In this document: positions 41,271 to 49,875 of the stretch, piece after piece
Numbering within the stretch: position 1 is the first letter of the stretch
Layout of the letters: every line of letters starts with the position of its first letter
NCBI RefSeq assembly: GCF_006346315.1
Contig: NZ_VDMR01000004.1
Span: 124,001 to 188,000 of the forward strand
Direction: 5' to 3'
DNA length: 64,000 nt
DNA from: Nocardioides litoris
GTDB taxonomy: Bacteria > Actinomycetota > Actinomycetes > Propionibacteriales > Nocardioidaceae
Position numbers and translations under genes: made by a program
The notes under the pieces: generated by a model
What the model was told of the DNA's origin: nothing
The model's database searches: none
What the model saw: the letters and a program-made list of their open reading frames with translations, nothing else

Positions 41271-43961
41271 TCACCGCTCCCAGGGCGCCGCGATCGGGAA
41301 GTACTCACCCAGGAACCGCGCGACCAGCGCGTCGACCTGGGCCGGGTCGCGGCCGTGGTCGAGCCCGTCGCCGAGGCAGAAGCCGGCGCGCTCGCGGCGG
41401 AGCAGCTCGTTGAGGCGCCGGCGCACGACGGTCTCGGTGAGGTCGACGAAGGCGTAGTCGGCGCGGCCGACCTGGGCGGCGCCGGTGAGCAGGCCGTAGT
41501 GCTGGGCCAGCGAGGAGAGCACGGAGACGTCGGTGGGTGAGCGGAACGGCGCGCGGGCGGTGGCCTCGACCTCGGCGGCGAAGCGCTCGGTCACCTCCCG
41601 CACGAGCGAGACGCGGTGGGCGTACGGCGCGTGCAGCAGCGAGTTGACCGTGACGGCCCCGAACGCGTCGGCCAGCAGGCTGCGGTTGTTGTCGGCGGCC
41701 CGCGACCAGGGGAGGTCGGCCTCGTCGGGCAGGCCGACGACGGTGGAGGAGGGGAAGACCAGAGGTGCGCCGGCGGGGGAGAAGAACGCCTCGGGCGGCG
41801 TCGGCGTCCCCAGGAAGAAGTCGTCGTTGAGGTAGAGGAAGTGCTCGGCGAGGCCGTCGATGCGGTGCAGCGCGGTCTCGATGGCGTGCGAGCTGAAGGT
41901 GGGCAGGGCCTCGGCGGGCAGCAGGTCGCGGTGGTCGACGAGGTGGACCTGCGGGTGGTCGACGTCGAGCCAGTCGGGCACCTGGCCCGCGGTGACGACG
42001 TGGATGGTGCGCACCCACGGCGCGAACAGGTGCAGCCCCCGCAGGGAGTGGCGCAGCTCGCCGCGGTCGACGAACCGGGCCGCGCCGCTCGCCGCCGCGG
42101 ACGAGACGGCCTCGCCGCCGACCCCGGCGAGCCGGGCTCGACGCGCGGCGTCCCAGGCCGGGTCGGAGCCGTCGACCCAGGTGTAGACGACGTCGACGGG
42201 GAAGCGGCAGTCGTAGACCGTGGGTGCGGCCATGACGGGCAGGGTCGGCACCTCGAGCCCGTGCACGGTCGTGGTGGCGGTGGTCACCGGCACGGGGACG
42301 GAACGGGTCCAGGTGACGTGCCCGGGCACCGCGTGCAGGTCGCCGTCGGGCCCGGCCTCCCAGAACTCCACGGCCACCGAGCAGCCGTGGCCCAGCAGCG
42401 ACCCGCGGGGGTCGACGGGGCCGTCGACGAGCGGCCAGGGCTCGAGCAGCAGCCGGCCGGTGCGGCCGCGACGGATCGGCGGCACGACCTCGGCCGGGGT
42501 GCCACGGCGGCTGGGCCAGCCTCGGTGCTCCGGGTCGTGCACCGAGAGGTACGGCGGCAGCGCGCCCGGCGCGGTGAGGGCGTCGAGGAACGCGGCCCGG
42601 GCGTCCATGGGCAGCACGACCGTCGCGGGGCGGCCGGGGCGGTCGGGGACCACGAACCAGGTGTCGCTGACCCGGCGGGCCAGACCGGTGGCGGCGGCGA
42701 GGGCGGCCGTGCGGGCCTGCGCGGGCGTGGTGCCGTCGCCCTCGCAGCCGACCGGCGCGAGGTCCTGGTCGACGACGGGCACGCGGACCGCCGCGGCCCG
42801 GTGGACGGCGGCCGCGCGGCCGCCGGGGCCGGGGGTGGCGCGTCGGCGCGCGACGGCCTCGGCGAAGACCGCCAGCCAGCGGTCGGTGACGGCCTCGGGT
42901 GCCCAGGCGGCGGCCGTGGTCCGGGCCGCGGCGCCGAGCCGCTGCCGCTCGGCGGGGTCGGAGGCCAGGCGCAGCAGGGCGGCCGAGACCCCGGGCACCG
43001 AGCCCTGGGTGACCAGCAACCCGTCGACGTCGTGGGTGACCTGGTCGCGGGGCCCGGTCGGCATGTCGTAGGCCACCACCGGCACCCCGGCGGCCATCGC
43101 CTCCTGGATGACGAGTGGGAAGCCCTCGCCGGCCCGCGAGACCAGCGCCGACATCCCGGCCCGGGCCCACTCGCCGCGCATGTCGGACGAGGCGCCGGGC
43201 AGCTCGACCCGATCGTGCAGGTCGAGCTTGCGCACCATGCCCATGATCTCGAACCGCGCCGGCCCCTCGCCGAAGATCCGCAGCCGCCACCCGGGCATGC
43301 GGTCGGCGACGGCGCCGAACGCCCGCACCAGCACCGGCCACTGCTTCTCGCCGTCGAGCCGGCCGGCGCACACGACGACGGGCTCGGTGAGCGGCGAGCG
43401 GGGCCGGAAGCCCGGCGCCAGGGCGTTGGGCACCACGACGACCTCGGGGGCGTCGGGGCCGAGCGCCGTGCGCAGCCAGTGGGCCATGGGCTCGGTGAGC
43501 ATCGCGACCACGTCGGCCCGGCGGGCGACGTCGAGGAGCAGCTGGCGGCTGTGGGGCCGGGAGGCGGAGGAGCGGTGCTCCTGGTGGACGACGACGGTGC
43601 GCGGCGGGGCGAGCTGGACGGCGTAGCCGAGCATGGCCGGGGTCACGGTCACGAGCACGTCGGCGCGCAGCGCGGGGAGCGCCGCCTCGAGCGCGACGTC
43701 GACCCGCGCGTCGAGACCGGGGTCGGCGTTGTCGGGCAGCAGCAGCGGCGGCCGGTCGCGCCAGGGCTCGTGCTCGGCGCCGACGAGGTCACGCACCCGC
43801 ACCCGCGGGTCGAGCGGGAAGTGGTGGCGCCCTCCGTCGGGCAGCACGCTGAGCACCTCGACGTCGACGCCGCGACCGACCAGGGCGTTGGCCTGGGTCG
43901 CCACGGCCCCGGCGGTGCCGCCGAGGTCGTGGATCGTCGCGATCAGGAAGGCGACCTTCAT
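41271..43961 (-). CDS. GT4 glycosyltransferase fused to Stealth sugar-phosphotransferase (copy B)
   Basis: An 896-residue bimodular protein. Residues 1-380 are a GT4 glycosyltransferase (MKVAFLIATIHDLGGTAGA; linker VVVPNALAPGF; E-x7-E region GEGFPLVIQEAMAAG). Residues about 580-890 are the four Stealth conserved regions: CR1 VDVVYTWVDGSDPAW, CR2 RFVDRGELRHSLRGLHLF, CR3 FSSHAIETALHR and LYLNDDFF, CR4 SVLSSLAQHYGL. Stealth proteins transfer sugar-1-phosphate to polysaccharide acceptors such as capsule. The middle (about 390-570) links the two. ATG 43961 overlaps the preceding stop (ATGA). Paralogue of 44714-47437. Confidence 0.9.
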   Translation of the reverse strand: MKVAFLIATIHDLGGTAGAVATQANALVGRGVDVEVLSVLPDGGRHHFPLDPRVRVRDLVGAEHEPWRDRPPLLLPDNADPGLDARVDVALEAALPALRADVLVTVTPAMLGYAVQLAPPRTVVVHQEHRSSASRPHSRQLLLDVARRADVVAMLTEPMAHWLRTALGPDAPEVVVVPNALAPGFRPRSPLTEPVVVCAGRLDGEKQWPVLVRAFGAVADRMPGWRLRIFGEGPARFEIMGMVRKLDLHDRVELPGASSDMRGEWARAGMSALVSRAGEGFPLVIQEAMAAGVPVVAYDMPTGPRDQVTHDVDGLLVTQGSVPGVSAALLRLASDPAERQRLGAAARTTAAAWAPEAVTDRWLAVFAEAVARRRATPGPGGRAAAVHRAAAVRVPVVDQDLAPVGCEGDGTTPAQARTAALAAATGLARRVSDTWFVVPDRPGRPATVVLPMDARAAFLDALTAPGALPPYLSVHDPEHRGWPSRRGTPAEVVPPIRRGRTGRLLLEPWPLVDGPVDPRGSLLGHGCSVAVEFWEAGPDGDLHAVPGHVTWTRSVPVPVTTATTTVHGLEVPTLPVMAAPTVYDCRFPVDVVYTWVDGSDPAWDAARRARLAGVGGEAVSSAAASGAARFVDRGELRHSLRGLHLFAPWVRTIHVVTAGQVPDWLDVDHPQVHLVDHRDLLPAEALPTFSSHAIETALHRIDGLAEHFLYLNDDFFLGTPTPPEAFFSPAGAPLVFPSSTVVGLPDEADLPWSRAADNNRSLLADAFGAVTVNSLLHAPYAHRVSLVREVTERFAAEVEATARAPFRSPTDVSVLSSLAQHYGLLTGAAQVGRADYAFVDLTETVVRRRLNELLRRERAGFCLGDGLDHGRDPAQVDALVARFLGEYFPIAAPWER

Positions 43962-44713
43962 GGCAGCGGCCTCACGGGGGGCTCGCGGCGGTGCAGGGCC
44001 AGGCGGCCGTCGCGCAGCCAGCGCAGCTCGAGGTCGGGGGCGGCCAGCGGGGGCAGCGAGGTCGCGTGCTGCGGCCGGTCGAGGACGTGGCGGGTGCGCC
44101 GCAGCGGCGTGCCGTCGACCTCCAGCGGCAGGCTCTCGTCCCAGGGCAGGTCACGCACCTCGCCGACCACGAGCACCCCGTCGCGCACCGGCAGGGTGAC
44201 CTCGCCCGCGGTCACCGAGACGACGCCGGGTGCCCCGAGGCGCACCTCGACGACCGGGGCGCCGTCGTCACCGACGCCGCCGGCCACCGCGAGCACCGGC
44301 ACGCCGGGCTCCGCCGACCGCCGTCGTACGACGACGTGGCCGGTGGCGGGGTCGCGGTCGACGTCGAGCTGCCAGTGGCCGTCGGCGGTGGTCGGGGCCT
44401 CGAGGGTCGGGGTCGCCGGGCGCTCGGCCCAGTCGGCGACGACCGGGGTGCGCCGGCGGCCGTGGACCAGCCGGAGCTCCACCCGCTCGGCCGGGTCGGC
44501 GGCGAGCGCCGCCGCGAGCGGGACCACCGCCACCAGCAGCGACTTGCGGTCGTGCACCTCGGTCTCGGTCTCGACCGCCACGTCGGGGCCGTCGTCGCGG
44601 GCCAGGACGAGGGGTCCGCGGGTGCCGGCGACGGCGAGCCACAGGTGCTCGCCGTCGGCGACCCGCGCGTGCACCGCCCCAGCGGACGACCGCGCTCGGC
44701 TGAGGAGACCCAT
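43958..44713 (-). CDS. Hypothetical partner of Stealth protein (copy B)
   Basis: A 251-residue protein without signal or membrane segment. It appears beta-rich, with many Val/Asp/Glu/Arg strands (GEHLWLAVAGTRGPLVLA; ELRWLRDGRLALHRREP). It pairs with the following Stealth gene just as the gene at 47434 does with its own, and the two partners share a similar C-terminal LRLRW/LELRW-type strand. It may be a carbohydrate-binding or scaffold module. Starts ATG 44713, adjacent to the upstream Stealth stop at 44714. Function is inference. Confidence 0.65.
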   Translation of the reverse strand: MGLLSRARSSAGAVHARVADGEHLWLAVAGTRGPLVLARDDGPDVAVETETEVHDRKSLLVAVVPLAAALAADPAERVELRLVHGRRRTPVVADWAERPATPTLEAPTTADGHWQLDVDRDPATGHVVVRRRSAEPGVPVLAVAGGVGDDGAPVVEVRLGAPGVVSVTAGEVTLPVRDGVLVVGEVRDLPWDESLPLEVDGTPLRRTRHVLDRPQHATSLPPLAAPDLELRWLRDGRLALHRREPPVRPLP

Positions 44714-47437
44714 CTACCCAGCCTCCCAGGGTGCGGGCAGCGGGTAGTAGTGCCGGAGGAACTCGTCGAGGCTGCGCGCCAGCCGGTCGCCGTCGAGGGC
44801 GTGGTCGTGGTGGTCGCCGAGGCAGAGGAAGTCCTGCTCGCGGCGCAGCGCCCGCCGCAGCTGGCCCTCGACGCCGGCGTTGCTGAGGTTGACGAAGGTC
44901 AGCGGGTGCTCCTCGAGCGAGGCGACGTAGGCGGTGCCGCTGAGCAGGCCGTAGTGCTGGGCCAGCGAGCTCAGGGTCGAGACGTCGTCACCGCTGCGGA
45001 AGGGCCGCCGCGCCGTGGCCGCCAGCGCCTCGGGGAACTCCCGCTCGAGGGCCTCGAGCACCGAGACCCGGTGGGCGTAGGGCGCGTGGGCCAGGTGGCG
45101 CAGGGTGACCGCGCCGAACCGTTCCTGCAGCAGCTGGCGGTTGTGCCAGGCGGCGCGGACGAAGGGCGGCACGTCGGGGTCGGCGGTGTCGCCGGTGAGC
45201 CCGACGTTCTGCCGGGAGAGGAAGACCGAGGTCAGGCCGGCCGGGGAGAACAGCGCCTCGGGCCGCAGCGGGCGGCCCAGCAGGAAGTCGTCGTTGAGGT
45301 AGACGAAGTGCTCGGCCAGGCCGGGCACCCGGTGCAGCGCGGTCTCGATGGCGTGGGAGCTGAAGGTCGGCAGGGCGTCGGCGGGGAGGATCTCGCGGTG
45401 GTCGACGACCCTGACGCCCGGGTGGTCGTGGTCGAGCCACGCGGGCACCTGTCCGGCGGTGACGAGGTGGATGCGCCGCAGCCACGGCGCGAACAGGTGC
45501 AGGCTGCGCAGGGCGAAGCGCAGCTCGCCGTGGTCGACGAACCGGGCGCGGCCGCTGGCCGTGCGGGCCTGCGCGGCCTCGCCGGACTCGGCCAGGCGGG
45601 CCGCGCGGGCGGCGTCCCAGGCCGGGTCGCGCCCGTCGACCCAGGTGACGACGGCGTCGACCGGGAAGCGCACCTCGGTGGCCGTGGGCGCCAGCAGCAG
45701 CGGCAGCGAGCGGACGGTGACGCCGTCGACCTCGGCCTCGACGGCCTCGGACCGGACGACGGCGGGCGGCAGCCGGTCGGCGTACGGGTTGCGGCGCGGA
45801 GCGACGAGGTCGCCGGCCGCGTCGTGCTCCCAGAACTCGACCTCGACGCCGCCGGCCCCGGTGAGCACGCCGCCGTCGGGCCACGGCTCGAGCGCCACGA
45901 CCGACGTGCGGCCGCTGCGCAGGTCGGCGGCCAGGTCGGCGACCGGTCCCCGGCGCTCGGGCCACCCGGCCTCGGCGGGGTCGCGCAGGCAGAGGTACGC
46001 CGGGCAGCCCGGCCGGGCCAGGGCCTCCAGCACGGCGTCGCGGGCGTCGGCGGGAGCGACGACCAGCGGGGCGGGGTGCTCGTGGGCGGGGACGACGAGC
46101 CAGGTGTCGGTGGCCGTGCGGACGGCGTCGACCGCCCAGGCCAGGGCGGCGGCCCGGGCCTCGGCCGGTGTCGTGCCGGAGCCCGCGTCGAGGCCCGTGT
46201 CGGCGGCCGGCCGGTCGTCGCGGTCGGCCGGGCGCGGGGCGAGGGCGCGGGCCTCGAGCCGGCCGTGGCTGCCCCGGCGCTCGCGGGCCCCGGTGAGCAC
46301 CTCGTCCCAGCGGCGGGCGACGGCGGCGGCGTCCCAGCGGGCGGCGGTGCGCAGCGCGCCGGCGCCGAGGCGGTGGCGCAGGTCGACGTCGTCGACGAGC
46401 CGCAGCAGCGCGGCGGCGAGGCCGCTGGTGGCCTGGGGGGCGACGAGGAGGCCGTTGACCTCGTGCTCGATGATCTCCCGCGGCCCGGAGGGGGAGTCGA
46501 AGCTGACGACCGGCACGCCCGCGGCCATGGCCTCCTGCAGCACGAGCGGGTAGCCCTCGGTGCGGGAGGAGAGCACCGCGACCGAGGCGCTCGCCCACTC
46601 GGCGGCCATGTCGGGCACGGTGCCGGGCAGCTCGACGCGGTCCCAGAGGTCGTGCTTGCGCACCTGGCGCAGCAGCTCGGCGCGCTGCGGTCCGTCGCCG
46701 CAGATGCGCAGCCGCCAGCCCGGCGCCCGGCCGGCGACCTCGGCGAAGGCGTCGACCAGCCGGGGGAGCTGCTTCTCGCCGACCAGCCGGCCCCCGGTCA
46801 CGACCAGCGGCTGGTCGAGGGCCGAGCGGGGCGCGTGGCCCGGCGGGAGCGGGTTGGGCACGACGACGGTCTCGGGCGCCAGCTCGCCGAGCTGCTCGCG
46901 CAGCCACGCCTCGACGGTGGGCGTCAGCAGCGCGACCACGTCGGCCTGCGGGGCGTGGGCCAGCAGCGGCTCGAGCCCGCCGGTGCGGGTGTGCGAGGCG
47001 CGGTGCTCCTGGTGGACGACGACGGTGCGGGCGGGCAGCAGCGTGGTCGCCGCGGCCAGCAGGCCGGGGGTCGTGGTGACGACCGCGTCGAGGCCGAGCC
47101 CGGGCAGGGTGCGCTCGAGGGCGACGTCGGCCAGGGCCGAGAGCTGGGGGTCCCAGCGTCGCGGCACGAGGGCCGACTCCCGCCGGTGGAGGGTCGCGGC
47201 CAGGTCGCCGACGAGCGCGTCGCGGCCCGTGGTGGCCGGCCGGCCGGGGTCACGGACGTCGACGAGGTAGGTCGTGCGCACGCGCGGGTCGACGGGGTGG
47301 TGGGGGCGCTCGGCGGTGCGCAGGACGCTCAGCAGGGTGACGTCGTGCAGGTCGGCCAGCGCGCCGGCCTGGGTGATCACCGACCGGGCGGTGCCGCCGG
47401 GGCCGTCGAGGTTGGTGAGGAGGAAGCCGACCTTCAC
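44714..47437 (-). CDS. GT4 glycosyltransferase fused to Stealth sugar-phosphotransferase (copy A)
   Basis: A 907-residue paralogue of the protein at 41271-43961, with the same layout. GT4 part: VKVGFLLTNLDGPGGTARS, linker VVVPNPLPPGH, GGRLVGEKQ, and the EGYPLVLQEAMAAG donor-site motif. Stealth part from about 590: CR1 VDAVVTWVDGRDPAW, CR2 RFVDHGELRFALRSLHLF, CR3 FSSHAIETALHR and VYLNDDFL, CR4 STLSSLAQHYGL. GTG 47437 overlaps the preceding stop. The acceptor and sugar are unknown; a surface or secreted phosphopolymer is likely. Confidence 0.9.
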   Translation of the reverse strand: MKVGFLLTNLDGPGGTARSVITQAGALADLHDVTLLSVLRTAERPHHPVDPRVRTTYLVDVRDPGRPATTGRDALVGDLAATLHRRESALVPRRWDPQLSALADVALERTLPGLGLDAVVTTTPGLLAAATTLLPARTVVVHQEHRASHTRTGGLEPLLAHAPQADVVALLTPTVEAWLREQLGELAPETVVVPNPLPPGHAPRSALDQPLVVTGGRLVGEKQLPRLVDAFAEVAGRAPGWRLRICGDGPQRAELLRQVRKHDLWDRVELPGTVPDMAAEWASASVAVLSSRTEGYPLVLQEAMAAGVPVVSFDSPSGPREIIEHEVNGLLVAPQATSGLAAALLRLVDDVDLRHRLGAGALRTAARWDAAAVARRWDEVLTGARERRGSHGRLEARALAPRPADRDDRPAADTGLDAGSGTTPAEARAAALAWAVDAVRTATDTWLVVPAHEHPAPLVVAPADARDAVLEALARPGCPAYLCLRDPAEAGWPERRGPVADLAADLRSGRTSVVALEPWPDGGVLTGAGGVEVEFWEHDAAGDLVAPRRNPYADRLPPAVVRSEAVEAEVDGVTVRSLPLLLAPTATEVRFPVDAVVTWVDGRDPAWDAARAARLAESGEAAQARTASGRARFVDHGELRFALRSLHLFAPWLRRIHLVTAGQVPAWLDHDHPGVRVVDHREILPADALPTFSSHAIETALHRVPGLAEHFVYLNDDFLLGRPLRPEALFSPAGLTSVFLSRQNVGLTGDTADPDVPPFVRAAWHNRQLLQERFGAVTLRHLAHAPYAHRVSVLEALEREFPEALAATARRPFRSGDDVSTLSSLAQHYGLLSGTAYVASLEEHPLTFVNLSNAGVEGQLRRALRREQDFLCLGDHHDHALDGDRLARSLDEFLRHYYPLPAPWEAG

Positions 47438-48171
47438 CCGCCGGCCCCCTGGTCCTCGGCGACGCGGGCGACGAGGGTGCCGTCGCCACCCCAGCGCAGC
47501 CGCAGGCGCCCCAGCGCGGGCAGCGGGGCGCCGCGGCCGGCGTCGGCGAGGCCGTCGGCCCGGCGCCGGACCGGCCGGCGGTCGTCGCCGACGACGACCC
47601 GGGTGCGCTGCGGCGCCAGGTCGGCGACGGCGGCGTCGTCGAGCAGCGGGCCGGGCCACGACGCGACCACCGTGCCCCCGTCGTCGACGAGGTGGACCGG
47701 CGCGTCGGCGACGTCGGGCCCGAGGTCGAGGCGCACGCCGTCGGGCTCGAGGTCGACGCCCGCGAGCTCGACCGCCGGGTCGAGCGGCTCGACCCGGAGC
47801 CGCAGCCGCTCGTCGGGGGCGCGCTCGGGCCGGGGTCGGACGGTCGCGGCGGGGGCGGTCGCGGCGCGCAGCACCGTGCCGTCGGGGACGACCAGCGGGA
47901 CGTCGGGCCCGCCCGGCACCGCCAGCACGACGTCGTACGACGCGGGGGCGAGGCCGTCGAGGTCGAGCCGCGCCGCGAGGTGGCGCTCGTCGGAGGTGTC
48001 GGTGGACGGGACAGCGGCTCCGGGGCGCAGGGCGAACGCCGCCCCCGTGGGCACCGGACGGGCCACCGCCAGCCACAGTCGACGGCCGTCGAGGACACCG
48101 GCGAACGCGACCTCGACCGACCCCTCGGGGCCGGTGGCGCGCGACTCCTCGGCGCGTCGGCGGAGCCTCAC
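47434..48171 (-). CDS. Hypothetical partner of Stealth protein (copy A); first gene of operon
   Basis: A 245-residue soluble, beta-rich protein with a basic start (RLRRRAEES) and low-complexity Val/Asp/Arg strands. It is the first gene of the four-gene operon (47434, 44714, 43958, 41271). TAGTCT (48184-48179 on the minus strand) sits seven bases before GTG 48171, suggesting leaderless transcription of the whole operon. Its similarity in size, place and C-terminal strand to the 43958 product suggests duplication. No catalytic motif found. Confidence 0.65.
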   Translation of the reverse strand: MRLRRRAEESRATGPEGSVEVAFAGVLDGRRLWLAVARPVPTGAAFALRPGAAVPSTDTSDERHLAARLDLDGLAPASYDVVLAVPGGPDVPLVVPDGTVLRAATAPAATVRPRPERAPDERLRLRVEPLDPAVELAGVDLEPDGVRLDLGPDVADAPVHLVDDGGTVVASWPGPLLDDAAVADLAPQRTRVVVGDDRRPVRRRADGLADAGRGAPLPALGRLRLRWGGDGTLVARVAEDQGAGG

Positions 48172-48205
48172 CCGGGACAGACTAGTGAGCGGCGGGGCGG
48201 CACCG

Positions 48206-48757
48206 TCAGGCCCCCGAGATGCCGTCCGGGCCGGCGGCCTGCTCGTCGAAGGTCTCGTGCTCGAGCAGGTGCAGCACCGGCACGTCGAGCTTGCGCCGGG
48301 CCTGCGAGGACCAGTCGAGACGGAAGAGCTCGGCGACCACGTGCGGGGCGGTCAGGACGATGGCCTCGCGCCCGTCGACCCGCTGGACGGTGGCGGTGAG
48401 CTCGTCGACCGGCGAGCCGGTGACCAGGGCGCTGGAGCCCACCGTCGCGCCGGCCGTCTCGAGCGCGGCGACGGTGGCGGCCAGGTCGGTGGTCGCCCGC
48501 TCGCGCAGGTCGGCGGAGACCTCGTGCAGGTCGACCGGGTCGATCGGCACGTGCGGCGCGGCCAGCAGCTCGCTGCCCGACAGCGACCCGAGCGAGGCCT
48601 CCACCCGGGCCGCGGCGTCGTCGACCGGCAGCAGCACGTGGTAGGTCACCGGGCCGTCGAGGCCCTCGTGCAGCGAGCGCACCTGGCGGGCGTCCTGCGG
48701 GGTGAGCGGCTGCTCCACCAGCAGCACCACGTCGTACTCATCAGGCTGGTCGGCCAT
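48206..48757 (-). CDS. Conserved hypothetical protein (universal-stress-like fold possible)
   Basis: A 183-residue acidic protein with alternating strands and helices: DEYDVVLLVEQPLT at the start, VTYHVLLPVDDA, ALVTGSPVDELTATVQ, and VPVLHLLEHETFD at the end. The pattern suggests a Rossmann-like or USP-like fold, but the ATP-binding G-2x-G-9x-G(S/T) of UspA is not seen. ATG 48757 shares a base with the ligase stop (TGATG), so translation is coupled to the DNA ligase. A repair role is not supported by its sequence. Confidence 0.6.
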   Translation of the reverse strand: MADQPDEYDVVLLVEQPLTPQDARQVRSLHEGLDGPVTYHVLLPVDDAAARVEASLGSLSGSELLAAPHVPIDPVDLHEVSADLRERATTDLAATVAALETAGATVGSSALVTGSPVDELTATVQRVDGREAIVLTAPHVVAELFRLDWSSQARRKLDVPVLHLLEHETFDEQAAGPDGISGA

Positions 48758-49860
48758 CACTGTCCTCCGCTCAGGACCTCGGCGAGGTCGTAGCTCACAG
48801 GCTGCTCCAGCTGCTCGTAGCCGCAGGAGGTGGGGTCGCGGTCGTCGCGCCACCGCTTGAAGTGCGCGGTGTGCCGGAAGCGCCGGCCCTCCATCGCGTC
48901 GTACTTGACCTCGAGCACGCGCTCGGGCCGCAGGGGCGTGAACGAGAGGTCCTTGCCCTGGCTCCACCGGCTCTGGGTGCCGGGGACGCGGTCGGGGTTG
49001 CCGACGAGGAACTCGTTCCACTTCCCCCAGGGGTGGTCCTCGATGCCGCACACCAGCGGCTGCAGCTCCTCGATGAGCTCGGCGCGGCGCTTCTCGGTGA
49101 AGCTCGCGCTGACGCCGATGTGCTGCAGCTCGCCGTCGGCGTACAGGCCGAGGAGGAGGCTGCCGAGCAGCGGCCGCTCGGGGGTGGAGGTCTTGTGCTC
49201 GCGGTAGCCCGCGACGACGACGTCGGCGGTGCGCTCGTGCTTGATCTTCATCATGGTGCGGCCGTTGGGGGCGTACGGCGCCCCGAGCGGCTTGGCGATG
49301 ACGCCGTCGAGCCCGGCGCCCTCGAACTGGTGGAACCAGCGCTCGGCGACCTCGGGGTCGTCGGTGGTGCGGGTCAGGTAGCAGGGGCCCGTGAGCCCGG
49401 AGAGCGCGTCGACGAGGGCCGCGCGGCGCTCGGCGAACGGCCGGTCGACGTACGACTCCTCGCCGAGGGCCAGCAGGTCGAAGGCGACGAAGGAGGCGGG
49501 GGTCTTCTCGCTCAGCATCCGCACGCGCGAGTCGGCGGGGTGGATGCGTTCCTGGAGCACCTCGAACTCCAGGCGCGGGCCCACCGCGACGAACACCTCG
49601 CCGTCGAGCACGCACCGCTCGGGCAGCTGCTCGCGGGCGGCGGCGACGAGCTCGGGGAAGTAGCGGGTGAGCGGCTTGGTGTTGCGGCTGGTCAGCTCGA
49701 CCTCGTCGCCGTCCTTGAAGACCAGGCAGCGGAAGCCGTCCCACTTGGGCTCGAAGGACAGGCCGGTGAGGCCGCCGACGGTGTGCCTGGCCGGGTCCGG
49801 CACGCCCGCGACCGCCTTGGCCAGCATGGGCTGGACGGGTGGCATCACGGGCAGGTCCAC
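48757..49860 (-). CDS. ATP-dependent DNA ligase (LigC-like)
   Basis: A 367-residue ligase: adenylation domain with catalytic Lys39 in SFEPKWDGFR, motif III and IV region VAFDLLALGEE, motif V DGVIAKPLGAPY near 205 and MMKIKHERTADVV, then an OB-fold domain. It seals nicks using ATP. It resembles the LigC/LigD ligase domain used in end joining or base repair; the LigD-type polymerase is encoded 14 kb away. GTG 49860 is divergent from the MpaB-type gene with only 15 bases between starts. Confidence 0.92.
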   Translation of the reverse strand: MDLPVMPPVQPMLAKAVAGVPDPARHTVGGLTGLSFEPKWDGFRCLVFKDGDEVELTSRNTKPLTRYFPELVAAAREQLPERCVLDGEVFVAVGPRLEFEVLQERIHPADSRVRMLSEKTPASFVAFDLLALGEESYVDRPFAERRAALVDALSGLTGPCYLTRTTDDPEVAERWFHQFEGAGLDGVIAKPLGAPYAPNGRTMMKIKHERTADVVVAGYREHKTSTPERPLLGSLLLGLYADGELQHIGVSASFTEKRRAELIEELQPLVCGIEDHPWGKWNEFLVGNPDRVPGTQSRWSQGKDLSFTPLRPERVLEVKYDAMEGRRFRHTAHFKRWRDDRDPTSCGYEQLEQPVSYDLAEVLSGGQ

Positions 49861-49875
49861 GGGTCCTACCTAACC

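Noticed and set aside
43991..48793. A 1600-codon plus-strand open frame opposite the Stealth genes
   Set aside because: It is the antisense of strongly conserved Stealth/GT4 proteins; its translation is Gly/Arg/Val/Ala-rich low complexity, a by-product of high GC.
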